Origin: Gnetum montanum | Taxonomy: Eukaryota; Streptophyta; Gnetopsida; Gnetales; Gnetaceae | DNA length: 64,000 nucleotides | Assembly: GCA_015680685.1 (NCBI GenBank) | Contig: MNCI01035130.1 | Coordinates: 1,078,721 to 1,142,720 of the forward strand | Direction: 5' to 3' | Part shown: in pieces, positions 24,230-35,559 of the stretch | Position numbering within the stretch: position 1 is the first letter of the stretch | Layout of the letters: every line of letters starts with the position of its first letter | Notes under the pieces: model-generated | Databases searched by the model: none | Seen by the model: the letters and a program-made list of their open reading frames with translations, nothing else | What the model was told of the DNA's origin: nothing | Position numbers and translations under genes: made by a program

Positions 24230-24620
24230 GACAAACATGTTAACACTATTAGCTAATTGGTTGAAGGTTATGAGGTGGTCATGCACTTTGATGGAGCTTC
24301 AACTGCCCATGGGGCTAGTGCTACTACCATTATTACATTTTCATCTAGTGAAATCTAGTCCTTCACCTATTGTTTTGAGTTTTCATATACCAACAACATA
24401 GCAAAGTATGAGGGCTTGATTAGAGGGATGATGGTAGCTTGTGACCTAGGAATTAGATGCTTAATGATAAAAGGTGATTTTCAACTTGTGGTTAACTAAG
24501 TAACCAAGGTCTATGTATGTAAGGTCAAACATTTAAAACCTTATTGTGACCTAGGGAATTAATTGCTACAGCAATTCATAGACATTGATATTTAACATAT
24601 ACCCTGAAATAAGAACACTA
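24230..24620 (+). pseudogene. Family B second RNase H (archaeal-type aRNH), decayed
   Basis: HFDGASTAHGAS near 24285-24318, YTNNIAKYEGLIRGMMVA near 24388-24441 and a GDFQLVVN block near 24473-24495 match the DGS...TNNxAEYEALLxGL...GDSQLVVN signature of the extra RNase H that plant Tat elements acquired. This second domain is what separates Tat from Athila. Stops interrupt it. The catalytic Asp/Glu positions appear as D (HFDGAS) and E (KYEGL). Confidence 0.85.
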
Positions 24621-24899
24621 GCTAATGCAATTGTAAAGTTATCCCTCAATGTGATGCTAGATGTTTTTAGTAAGTTATCCACCTTAATTATGGACTATGA
24701 TATCCCCATCACGTAGAACACTAAGGATACCTTTGTGGTTATAGTTCGTATTGCTCCTACTAGGGAGTGGTATGATGATATCAAATTTTCACTTATGCAT
24801 GATGAATCTTCATAAGGCTTGACTACTATTCAAAATAACATTGTATGAAAATGATCAAAGTAGTATGTCATCATAGATGATAACAGATTATGTTAAAGG

Positions 24900-25960
24900 T
24901 TCTACGATGACATATTACTAAAGTGCTTGGGTAAAATCAAAGCTAGAATAGTCCTAGAGAAAGTTCATGAGGGTGTTTATGGGGGACACATAGGACCTAG
25001 AGCTATGGCCACTAAGATCAAATAGTTAGGCTATTACTATCCTTGTATGAAAAGTTATTGCTTGTAGAAGATTAAGAACTATGACACATGGCAAGGGCAT
25101 AGCAACCTCATACATGTACTATTGACTAAGTTACATACCACTTAGATAACTTGGCCATCTCAACAATGGGGTTGAATATCATTGGGCATATAATGCCTAA
25201 GTATTCTATAGGGCATAGCTTCATCATCATCACAATCAAATACTTTACTAAGTGGGTTAAAGCTATTTCCCTAAGGGAGACTACATTTGAACAAGTTTGT
25301 AAATTTATCCTAGATAACATTGTAGCACATTTTGGTATACCTATAAGCATAGTTACAAATAATGAACCATAATTTAGAATCCAAGAAACAAAGGATTTCT
25401 ATTATGACTTAGGCATTAAGCATGCTTTCTTATTGCCTTATTATCCTCAAACCAATGAACAAGCAAAGGCAAGCAATAAAGCCATCATCAACTTACTCAA
25501 AAAATGCTTAATAATAGCAAAGAGAAAATGGCATAAGTGGCTTGTCCATGCACTTTGGACCTATAGAACAAGTTGTTGTATAGCCACTAGTGTAACACCT
25601 TATAGCTTAGTTTATGATTCTAAATTTTTTTTACCTCTTGAATTATATGTACCATCACTTTGGGTAGCCTTGACCAACTTCATGAATGATGAACAAAGTA
25701 AGGAGTTGCAGATAGTGAATTTTCACTCAGTGGAGGAGAAGCACTTTCCCACATCAAGCCCTATCAAGAGATGTATAAATGGTAGCACCACCATAACTTG
25801 ATCAAGTGTAAGATCAAGGAGGATGGCATGGTTCTTAAATATGTTTGCAAGCATGTGAATAAATTCTCAACCAACTGGGAAGGATCCTTCAAGATAGCTA
25901 ACATTGATGGGAATGAGTTAGCTACTCTATTCAACCATTCCTATATAAATCCTTATTAGA
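24900..25960 (+). pseudogene. Family B integrase, decayed
   Basis: The zinc-finger end is HEGVYGGHIGPRAMATKI near 24966-25020. The core is in the open frame 25151-25372: MGLNIIGHIMP, where the normal Asp of GLDIIG is Asn, then FTKWVKAISLRE and HFGIPISIVTNNEP, where the second catalytic Asp also reads Asn. The third block, 25433-25801, has PYYPQTNEQAKASNKAIINL, with Ala at the catalytic Glu position and conserved HALWTYRTS. The C-terminal end is near 25880-25950 (FSTNWEGSFKIANID-like). With its catalytic residues substituted, it cannot be active. Confidence 0.88.
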
Positions 25961-26019
25961 TATGACCTACATGAAGCCTACAACAGCCATAACAATGATG
26001 ATCATCAAAAGGTGAGCCT

Positions 26020-26265
26020 ACTTTAGTGTAGTCTACCGAGGTCTTAAACCAGTAATATGGCTTGCTAGGGCTTAAAACTGGTAATGTCATGACTTGTTAA
26101 GGTCTTAAATCGGTAATACAATCCCTTATGCTCTTAAATTGGCACCATGGCCTACTAAGGCCTTAAACTAGTAATACATTCTACTATGACCTTAAATTGG
26201 CACCATGGCCTATCGAGGCCTTAAACTAGCACCATGACCTGCCAAGGCATTAAACTGACAACATT
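26020..26265 (+). repeat. 29-bp minisatellite, block 2
   Basis: About eight units of the form GCCTACTAAGGCCTTAAACTGGTAAT/CACCATG. TTAAA anchors fall near 26043, 26071, 26104, 26133, 26162, 26191, 26220 and 26249, a period of 29 bp after one 33-bp step. It starts just after the integrase and is shared with 12545-12720. Confidence 0.9.
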
Positions 26266-26269
26266 GGTG

Positions 26270-27065
26270 ATCTTTAGCTTTGTTTTGTCATTCTATATGG
26301 CTTGTATGCATTGTAATGTTATAAATTGTTTTGTTTGCTTGGTTTTCTTGTCCTCTTGGAGTTATGTTTGTAGGATAAAGCTTGAACCCATTGCAAAGGT
26401 GCAACTCATTATAGCAATAAGTCATCATGTGACCTAGATGTGCCAGATTTGGTGCGTTTGTCCTACTATGTTGAGAGTGCTCATACCATTGCCCTCCATC
26501 TAGCACTACTCCTTGAGCCCAATCCTATAACCTTGTTATAGCCTTCCATACCTTGGAAAATAATGTTAACCAATGTTTTCCACTCATGCATTATAGCCAT
26601 ATGATATCTCCTCATCATGCTCCATCCTCACATCCACTTGAATGAAGCACATTTCATTTAGTGGAAAATCATTAAATCTATTAAGAATAACGCATCTATT
26701 TCAATGGGATAACCCTCAATTCCATTAATTATAACACAACTTATTCAATGGAAAAACTATATCAAACCAGCATTGGCAATGAAACCCAATGAAGGTTTCA
26801 CCCAACAATAAAAAGTAGGGAATAAAATTGGGAAAAGGTTGATGGCCAAAAAATATTGGAGTAAAGTGATTAGATCCTCAAAGAAATTTGTTGAGTGAAC
26901 AACACTTCAAGACATGTTAGTATCATGCTATAGCCATGATGTCAACATTTGGAATGTACTATTAGCTTCCATGATCATTTTCCTATGACCTCATTACCAT
27001 CTCATTATCATAGCCTTATCCTATCATCACAAGCACTCTTCAGCATGGTTCAACATAACTAGATC
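26270..27065 (+). other. Family B 3' non-coding region before the LTR
   Basis: Between the minisatellite and the polypurine tract. The open frame 26234-26437 has no recognisable motif. Confidence 0.45.
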
Positions 27066-27081
27066 AAGAATAGAGAGGGAG
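27066..27081 (+). other. Polypurine tract of family B
   Basis: AAGAATAGAGAGGGAG directly precedes TGTTAGTGG, the presumed LTR start. A purine run abutting a 5'-TG is the standard plus-strand primer arrangement. Confidence 0.7.
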
Positions 27082-27906
27082 TGTTAGTGGTGGACCTATA
27101 ATTATGTTTTGTATTCTTTATTGATGCCTCTTGGGTTAATCCTCTAGACATCAACAAAGAGGCACCAATGAAACATCACCAAATTTGCATGTTGTAATCT
27201 TATAACCTAATTCCATAAAACCTGAGGCTAAACTTCATTTCAAATCTAAAGATTATAATTCATGAAAGGAAATCTCACATATTTCATACTTTTGGAATTT
27301 TAAAAAATGCATCATAAGTGGCCAAAGCCTCGTTCCCTAAGTGAAAAGAGTCACCAAGTGTCTATTTTCAGGCTTGGGAAGGGTGGTCAAAAATGCCTTT
27401 TAGAATGCCAAATATGGAAATTTGATGGTTTTTATGGGGTGTATACACTTTTCTATGATGGAAACCCCTTGTATGGGAGTAAACTAGCATGAAGGCATCA
27501 AAGCAAGCATGGAGGAGGGCAAGGGGATGGATCTCATCTAGCCCCAACATAGAAAAAGGGGGGTAACCCAATGTTGATCTTCCACTCCCCAAATGTTAAC
27601 ACCTTCTCCCCAACATAGAACTAGTATGGCCAAGATTTTAAAATCAACTCCAATAAGAACTCAACAAAGCCAACATGGAAGGAGTAGAACCAGTGTAGAA
27701 GGAGTGAAGCTAGTGTGGAAGGTGCACTCCTATTACTATTTTTGGTAAATGGAATGGCCAATGAGGTACGCTACTTTTCATATATGTAACCCCCCTAGAT
27801 TTTGGGCACCTATGTTCTTGAACATGGTAGTAATTTGCTGCCAATTTTCAGCCCAATATATTAGCTTTTTGTAGCCAATTTGTAGCCCAAGTCATGTCTA
27901 AAACCC

Positions 27907-27913
27907 TATAAAA
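27907..27913 (+). promoter_or_regulatory. LTR B2 TATA box
   Basis: TATAAAA in CCCTATAAAACC; the aligned LTR B1 has TATAAAA at 8102-8108. Conservation in both copies supports it as the U3 core promoter. Confidence 0.65.
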
Positions 27914-28319
27914 CCAAAACCACAACAGTTTTTCAAGGTTTCATATTCTTGGCATTTGCACAAGTTTGGCACTTTGAGAATTTTAGCATCTAAACATTGT
28001 AACCTTGTTACGCTTGCTATTCTACTTGGGATAAGTGAGTCTAGAGTGTCAATGTTACCTTCCTGGGATTCCAAAATCTCAAGGTGGAGCATCTTGACTA
28101 CCCCAATCCTTTACATTTCTAAATCCAAATAGTCACCAAAGTTGTAGATCTTGAATAATAGTAGAGGAGGTTTGAAAACATTAGAAGTGGTTGAGCATCT
28201 AGATCATGGAGAATATTCTATCTTCTTCAATGGACTTGGAACCCCCATCCAAGTGAACCCTCCTTTACTCTCCTACAAGCACTTTTATACACATCTATGA
28301 ACCTATTCTTTATTCAATT

Positions 28320-28325
28320 AATAAA
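28320..28325 (+). terminator. LTR B2 polyadenylation signal
   Basis: AATAAA about 410 bp after the TATA box, in a region otherwise conserved with LTR B1, where the word is changed to AAGAAA. Confidence 0.5.
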
Positions 28326-28560
28326 GTTTATGGTTTCATTTTATGTGCAATTTGTATTCATTTTGAATTTTAGATTGCATTTTTTTTACATTTTTTACAA
28401 CCCCTAATTTGCATCCTCCTAAGTCCCTAGGTGATCTACTAGACTATCTAGGGTACCCTGAATCCCATTTTTTTCTTAGAGGCCCTAGGAGTTTGGGGTT
28501 GAGGCTATTCATAGCAAAGAATCCTTGGCTTTCTAGTATATGATATTTTCTATTACTACA

Positions 28561-29599
28561 CTAAAGTAGAAACATAACATCATCATTCTAAAACTACTTA
28601 TTAAACCATCCAAATCTCCCATCTTCTTTGAATCCAATCAACCTAAAAGCAAAATGTGTTATCAATATAAAACTAAGTGAGAAACCTTGGCACAATCTTT
28701 AATCAGTGAATGGAAAAATATTAGGGGAGTTAAGGGAAGCATGACTCACTTAAAAATCAAGGTAGTCTATAACATCCAAAAAATCATAGAATGTACAACC
28801 AATATCTATCCATCCTACAATGCTAAAATCAAGGATTTTCAACTTCAAGTATCACCATAAAAAAGGAGGCTACAACATACTACACTTACTATTAAATGTA
28901 TGTCATGGAATAATGTGTACCTACTAAATTTCAAATCAAAACATATCCAAACCAAATATCACATTACTAGGTTTTTGGATTTATTATTAGTCTCAAATGG
29001 AATATGAAGCATTGCTTAGAAGATCAATTCCAACATTTCCCAAACATATTGGTGCTAGAGGCATCACCCAAAACATCACCTCTAATGTTCTATAGGCATA
29101 AAATCAAAAAGGGATCAATGAGACATGAGATCATGCTCTCACATAGGATGAGACCTACAATGAAAGCCATACTAATGCATCCTAGTGAGGTTGAATCATC
29201 AACCCATCTTTAGGAATCTCATCTCCAACTAGTCATATAAACTTGATGCTAGCTCCATCATCCAAACAACTAATAAATATATAAACATGATAACCAAATT
29301 GATGATAAATAAAAATAATAATAGAAAATTCAAAGAATCCATATCATTAGAGAGATATATCCATTCAAGTGATCCTTACAAGGATAATAACCTAATAAAA
29401 CATCATAGCATCATCAAACACAAGCTAAACATAAGGGAGTTCTAGCATCACAAGAGTCAAAATCCAACATCTAGGATATATTATATAGCTTAATAATGTT
29501 CCAAGATGACAATATATACTGAGTTGAGAAAACATAACTAAAACTCCCAACAAATGGAAACTAATATCTTCTACATCCAATAATTGCATCAAGGTCATT
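28561..29599. other. No gene seen; probably part of the long family F LTR
   Basis: AT-rich sequence joining LTR B2 to the recognisable part of the family F LTR. The open frame 29004-29213 has no family signature. Confidence 0.35.
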
Positions 29600-31129
29600 G
29601 CACAAACCTTGAAAAGAGCACTAATAAAGATGACATAATAAGACTTGAGATCTAAGATGAGACTAACAAAATCATGTTATAAAAAAACAAAATTACCAAA
29701 GTTCTAGAAGGTCAAAAATTTATAAGGATATTAGTAAAGGCTAAGAGCATAATAGCATAATAGTGATTAATATAGGATATTATTATTTGGAAAGGCTAAG
29801 AGCATAATAGTGATTAAAATAGGAAATCAAATAACAAAACATAATGTTTGGAAACTCAATATGAGATTGGTATCAATACATCTAAGATTACAATATAAAC
29901 AAAAGAAGGGAAGCTTTAATGAAACTATTATATGAACTAGAAATCATAAAGAGATTATAGTGAGGAAAATGAATTATACTATAGTATGAAGATGAATGAA
30001 AATCTCCAATCCTCTAAATCAACCACCAAAAGGATCCAAACCACACACACACATCTATCTATCTATTGATCTCTCTCTACGAACATGATCACATTTAAAC
30101 AAAAATTACAATAGCTCCAAACATGCTATTGTAATCAATAGAATCCATCAAAATAACAAAATCCAATGCTACAAAAATTATTGAAATTATTATTAAAAAA
30201 TCCATACCTAAATTTGATAGAAATAGAAAAATCGTAGCATAAATTATGAAAAAAAAAAATTTCTAGAACATCATTCTAACATTTAATGCAATACCCATTA
30301 GTCCAAAACCAACATCAAAGTAATACAGAATAATAAATAACACCCATTTAACAAATGTGCATAAAAATTTATAATAGTAATGGAAGAAGAAGCAATGATA
30401 AACCACCTCTAAATTTGAATAATAAAATTAACAAAGAAGAAGTGAAAAAACCACAAATCTGACCAATTAACACAACAAATCCATAATCCACTAGCATGTT
30501 AGCATCTCCAATCTTTGATAGCATCTCTTTTATATCATCGAAGTATGTGAAATAATTGAATGATTAAATTTTTAATACAGATAATAAAATTACGAAATAA
30601 AAGAAAAATAACTAAATACCAAAAAAAACATAAAACTAAAGGACAAGCATCTTTGTCCAATTTTACATAAATCCCATAATTAGCAAGATAATTTTCAAGA
30701 GAAAATATCATAAAAATATCTATAGCAAAAATACCCTAATAAGCCTCTCAACATAAAAAAAATTAAAACTCTTTCATTAAATATTAAACATGTAGCTACC
30801 AACACTACATCATTAAAAAGGTTATGAAAATAAAATCTATAGAAGTCAAGCAAACCATTACATGTCACACTCTAAATCAATTCACATGAGATCCTATCAC
30901 ACTCAATAATAAGGTTAGTGCACATCTACTCATAGTAATAAAGTATATGTAATTATATATTTACATAAAAAATATGAAAAGAATGATTAAGATATCCAAG
31001 GATCTCAATGTCCATCATAATAAAATATACTAAACTCATAACATGCATAGAATACATACACATGAGCACATGACTCACAACTCTATAAAGATCATATCTA
31101 ACAAGGATATCAAAATATGTGATGCTACA
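29600..31129 (-). mobile_element. Chromovirus (family F) 3' LTR, copy F1
   Basis: On the minus strand the LTR begins TGTAGCATCACA at 31129, directly after a purine run (plus-strand TCCTCCCCT, 31130-31138) that follows the integrase. A second copy of this LTR lies at 42440-43005: TAACAAAACATAATGTT near 29837 and 42530, TATCAATACATC near 29871 and 42570, and ATGATCACATT near 30085 and 42767. The far (left) edge is uncertain and may lie closer to 28561. Confidence 0.7.
30041..30066 (+). repeat. Microsatellite (CA)n(TCTA)n in LTR F1
   Basis: CACACACACACA followed by four TCTA units and a CTCTCTCT stretch. The same LTR position in copy F2 is a pure (TA)n. Confidence 0.9.
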
Positions 31130-31164
31130 TCCTCCCCTACATAATAATCTTCCTCTTAGAAGAT

Positions 31165-31580
31165 CCAAAGATGAAAATAACTTAGATCAAACTCAAGCTC
31201 CTAAGTAGTCTCTTGATGATAATGAAAACTACATAAGACCTTCACCATGGAACCTTTCCTAATGTGCAATTACCACTTCATCCCATCCATGATCTTAATG
31301 GGACATTCTACATATGAGACATTATCTTGTATCTATACCTTAAACTAGTTCACAATATGACCATTACTAGGAACATACTTCTAGAGCATAGAGACATAAA
31401 ACACATCATTCATGTGCAAAAGTTGAGTAGAAAAATTAACAAGATACACAACCTCTCCTATGCAATGAAGAACAATGAACGGTCCAATATAATGAGAAGT
31501 AGATTTTTCCTTCTAACCAAAACACATTAATAATTTCAATGGAAAGAAACAATGCCATGTCTACATTCATGAATGATGTC
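31165..31580 (-). pseudogene. Chromovirus integrase C-terminal part, decayed
   Basis: Minus-strand frames read HYIGPFIVLHCIGEVVY at about 31478-31428, then NDVFYVSML near 31395, and end with a QETTxELEFDL block near 31200. These match the GPF/Y module (RYIGPFEVLERIGEVAY), HNVFHVSMLRKYVP and the EEATWELE tail of plant Tekay/Del-type chromoviruses. The Trp of that tail is now TAG. This part is separated from the catalytic core by about 1.3 kb of unrelated sequence. Confidence 0.82.
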
Positions 31581-32890
31581 ATTGCCTAACAATATTGATG
31601 TCTCTTCATAACAAGGATCATAATTATTGTTATAAGACTTAAAAGGGGAAGTTATAATTAAGACTCTAAAGGATGTGTTGTGCTAATGGGCATGTCTCTC
31701 GAGGTGACCTTTGGGGATTGACCTAAGGTATTTCTAACTGGTTATTAAGATTGTATCAACATGGAGCTATAGAGTTGTTTAAGACAAGTAACAAGTATTG
31801 AGTGATGTGGGATAAGAAGACAACTATCCATTCCTTCTGGGTGCTGATAGGCTTGACAGTGATGGTAGTACTAAATATCCTCTAAAGGAAAGGTGAGAAA
31901 GAAGGATAGCCCTAAGAAATACTCAAATCATGGCCTAGATACATTATTCCACATTAATAAAACATTCTTTTCTTTTCTCTACACATAATATTGAATGTAA
32001 TGTATATTTAACATTCTTCATGTTATATTCTTTTTGCATAATTTCATGTAAAATTTATATTTGGCATTTTCCATGACAATAAAGAATGGGATGTCACATT
32101 TGGTATCAAAGAAAATCATAATCCAAGGATCAATCATATTCAAGCATTGACTATAATCTAATGATGAACCATGGAGTCATGACTCATAAATAATCATAGG
32201 CTACCACTAGATGCATCTTACACCTAAGATGATCCATGTAAACTAGAAGATATCCCTAAACATTTTCAAGAATAATTGAGTTAGGACCATAAATATATAG
32301 GAGAATAATGAATATACATCATGTTCAACATGGATCTCATCAACCAACAAGATTTCTTCTTAGTTACTTTTATGGAAACTAGTGATCAATAATCCAATTA
32401 TGCCTTAATAGGATACACCCACTACAAGAGATGTTAGTATAACAAAGACACATTGATTTAGATTTACATAATTTTTTCTTTGGAAATGACACCATAATAA
32501 AATGCTTTTGTAACTGTGCAATAATAATCCAAATTCCATGCTATATTCAATTCCAAAGAATAGTAGCTTGATTTAACATCAACATCACTATCGTCTATGT
32601 TATACATCTTGTGACTTGGATGTTAATACAATTAGCCAGGCTATGTTCACCAAAATTACACATTCATGAGTAATATAACCCACATATATTGACATATATA
32701 TTCAAAATAGTAGATGTGAGAGAGCACATCAAAGCTTCCTTCCTCTAATATAGATGGAGAAAAAGGAATATTTAATTGTAGTGGGAAATCATTCCATGGA
32801 AAATCTTACACGAAGTCTAAATGATTTTGAAAAAGATGCAATATAGAGGTATTTATAATTGAAATTCTAGAACTTCAAATCATGGGGAAG
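31581..32890 (+). mobile_element. LTR element fragment inserted in the chromovirus integrase
   Basis: It interrupts the minus-strand integrase between the core and the GPF module. On the plus strand, an LTR 3' end GGGATGTCACA at 32088-32098 carries AATAAA at 32078-32083 just upstream and is followed by a primer-binding site. No coding region is recognisable after it. The left LTR edge and both insertion junctions are approximate. Confidence 0.55.
32101..32111 (+). other. Primer-binding site, initiator tRNA-Met type
   Basis: TGGTATCAAAG, two bases after the LTR-ending CA, matches the TGGTATCAGAGC used by copia and chromovirus elements with one change. Confidence 0.75.
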
Positions 32891-33735
32891 AAATATTTGA
32901 ACTTATATGCTATCTATCCTTAATTGTATTACATGAAGGTCTTGTAAGGTCTTCCATGCAAAACCTCATATGGTACTACCTTTAGAATAGCCTAATAACT
33001 ATTGTTATAAGTAAACATTACAAACAATAAGATACTATTTCAACTAGTTGAAAACTACAAAGAACAAGACTCAAGCAAGCTTTCTAGTACTTGGTTCATC
33101 CTCTATAGCTAACCATCAATCTATAGGTAATAAGCTAAACTCATATTCATTCTAGTACCAAGATAATTAATGAATGCATGCTAAAACTGAGAACTTACTT
33201 TGGCATCATGATCTAAGATAATCTTGGCAAGAATGCTATGTAATTATACAATTTTAGAGATGAACAACTACACAACATTCTCTACACTTACTAAAGTCTT
33301 TGTAACTCAAAAATAAGCTGAATTAGTCAATAAGTTTACAACAAGAAGAATAGTATGATTTCCACCCTTAGTGTAAGGTAAACCATTAATGAAATCCACA
33401 CCAATCACCTCCCACTTCTACTTTAGAATATTATGAAGGTATAAGTTTTCACCTAATCATTGTTGTTCATGTTTGAGTTGCTAAAAATTTAGAAAATTAT
33501 CTATAAATTCTTAAACCATATTTTTCATGCCTATCCACTAGTATAACTTGTTAAGCATCTAGTACATCTTGTTAATGTGCATATGCATCTAAATCTTATT
33601 GAGATAAGCTTTATCCAAGAAATACTAGTATAAGAAATTAGACATACATATCTAATCCATATTATGAATCAACCCAACCACTTTGACTACCATGAAAGAA
33701 TCAACAAGATGGCTAAGCTCCTCAAACTAAGAATG
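32890..33735 (-). pseudogene. Chromovirus integrase core and zinc-finger region, decayed
   Basis: Minus strand. The core reads KWEVIGVDFINGLPYTKGGN at about 33415-33356, with the first catalytic Asp kept. LLVVNLLTNSAYF follows, then an IILDHDAK block near 33220 (second Asp kept). Next come a FINYLGTRMNMSLAYY region, where LGTxLxFSTAYHPQTDGQ is expected, and YNNSYxAILKVVPYEVLHGR near 33000-32940. This is the Tekay/Del-type chromovirus pattern. Upstream (33640-33480), KMYxMLNKLYxWIGMKNMV corresponds to the region after the HHCC finger. Stops are frequent. RT and gag are absent; LTR D1 begins at 33746. Confidence 0.85.
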
Positions 33736-34468
33736 ATATTCTCTGTGATGAGTGGCAAGGTACCCCTACACTCAACCATATGAATACGAGTATTTCACGT
33801 GCGATCTGGTCGAACTCCAAGGACTAAGTGCTTACATGCCTTAATGGAACACTCAAGGTTAATCAATCGTTGTCTTTCCAAGCTTACTTGTATTGCCATG
33901 GTTGTATGGTTAAGTAAGCTTGAGGTATATGATTATTTATAGCTTTTATATTTCTTATGTCTTATGCTAATAAAGGGAAGGAGACAGAACTAAGTGACTA
34001 ACTTACACTAACTATTCATTAACTAAGTTCTAAATGTTCCTAACACTAGTATCCATTCCTACTTGCTGTACACATCCTGAACCAGTGCAACGTTGTTGGG
34101 ATTACCAAATGCTAATCGTTACTAGGTTACCAAGCGCTACACGCATGCTTGAAGTGGTCGCACTAAGTGTATTTAACTAAGGGGGTTGAAGGTTGAGAAA
34201 GATATTAATTAACTAGAAAAGCATTTAAACATTCAACAATAATTAATCACTATTTAGCTTAATTTGTATACTGCAAGGTTTATCATAAAGTTCATATTTA
34301 TTGTCATACACAAATGTGTGCTCAGGTATAAATTGCTCGAATAAAGATCCGTTTACTTTATGACTCCTACTGCGGGCACACAGAAATTATTCTAACTCTG
34401 GACTAATAAAACTGCAAGAGTTTGGCTACAGGTCTAAGCATTACTCTCTTGAACAAAGGGTGTCACCT

Positions 34469-34480
34469 CTTATTTATAGA
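34469..34480 (-). promoter_or_regulatory. LTR D1 TATA box
   Basis: The minus strand reads TCTATAAATAAGAGGTG, almost identical to TCTATAAATAAGAGGCG at 63751-63767 in the other young family member. Confidence 0.75.
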
Positions 34481-34496
34481 AGATGAGGCAAGATGC

Positions 34497-34516
34497 GATA
34501 TCATATATGCGATATC
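34497..34516. promoter_or_regulatory. Near-palindrome upstream of LTR D1 TATA box
   Basis: GATATCATATATGCGATATC is a CpG-decayed version of the perfect 20-bp palindrome at 63715-63734. It starts about 18 bp upstream of the TATA box. A further GCGATATCACGG half-site is at 34542-34553. Confidence 0.6.
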
Positions 34517-34685
34517 ACGTGGTGGATGCAATATTGTGTACGCGATATCACGGCTCATCATACCCCCATGACTGAATGAAAGCTCTTCCTCAAGTTCCTT
34601 ATAACATATTGGGAAGGTATGGGATTATTGACTTGAATGACAACTAATGATGAATGGGGTGATATGTGAACGAATCAACATTACA

Positions 34686-35559
34686 ATACATGACAATATT
34701 AGTGTTCATGACTACAAGAATGAACACTATACACAATTATCATCTAGCCTTATTTGGTTTCCAAGAGAGAAGAGATAGAGAGAAAAGAAGAAGACATGTT
34801 TCTGCCAATGCTAGGATTGCGCCTTCCATTGTCCATCTATAACCATGCCATCAATCTTTTTCCTTGCACAACTATTCCAGCACCAGTCCATCCTGAGTGT
34901 TTCCTCCAGATCCAGTCCATTGCTGTATGATTGCCATCTACACACACAACATAGTCGCATATGAGCAAGGATAAGTAAGTCACAATATAGTTCAATGTAA
35001 GGTCTATTGGCTGAGTTTTGATATGGCTAATATGGATTCTACATATATAACACTGGTGACTACCCAAGGTGTAGGGCTTAGGAAAATTGAAAAAATTGGA
35101 CCAAGGCCCCAATGACTAAGAGTGATCCTTTGGTAGCGATAGAATGGAAAAATATAAGGAATAAGAAATATGGAGAAAAATAAACAACCAAAACATCGAT
35201 AAAATGGATTTTAGAGATGGTAATGAACAAAAAAAAGTTGATTGTATAAATATTTAAGGGAAAGAAGTTAACTGGTGCACCCAATAGGAATGCTAGTGGG
35301 TCCTGCCCAAAGTAGGCTCATGCCCTTTATGCCCTGAAAATCCCACATTCAAAGAGTCTATAGGTTCTAGAAATGTCATTTGGGAGCAAAATTTAAAGTC
35401 TTAACCACAAGAATTTACCAAAAAGAAAAAAATGCATCAACCAAAATGTAGACTACTGATACAATCAATAATGAGGTGGAAAATGGAGAAAGAATGGTGA
35501 GGAGAAGAGAATGGAATGGAGTTCCAAGAACAAGGTGGTGTACAACCCATTGTTTATGT
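34686..35559 (-). other. Sequence between LTR D1 and E2; no gene
   Basis: AT-rich, with no recognisable coding motif. It could be the last part of the E2 3' region or an extension of the LTR: the first ~70 bp weakly resemble the sequence after D3. Confidence 0.35.

Larger units (their letters stand above)
27082..28560 (+). mobile_element. Family B 3' LTR, copy B2
   Basis: It starts TGTTAGTGG after the polypurine tract and ends near TACTACA at 28560, about 1.48 kb. The 3' 930 bp align with LTR B1 (7805-8800). U3 contains CATGGAGG/AGTGTGGAAGG words shared with the 187-bp array. It has a TATAAAA box and an AATAAA signal, annotated separately. No target-site duplication could be checked because the partner end is truncated. 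Confidence 0.8.
33746..34685 (-). mobile_element. Family D LTR, copy D1 (young, CpG-rich)
   Basis: On the minus strand it starts near TGTAATGTTG (34685) and ends ACTCATCA (33746), about 940 bp. The ends match D2 (51171) and D3 (56186), which also finish TGCTACTCATCA or close to it. U3 contains three GCGATATCA copies and a TATA box. R/U5 matches the plus-strand LTR at 63702-64000 over TTTATTCGAG, ACAATAAA and GATAAACCTTG. Many CpG sites survive, unlike D2 and D3. No PBS lies on its left, so it is a 3' or solo LTR. It may be the 3' LTR of E2. Confidence 0.78.

Noticed and set aside
26020-26265. CRISPR-like array of 29-bp units
   Set aside because: The 29 bp is the full period, with no spacers between repeats; it is an ordinary minisatellite.
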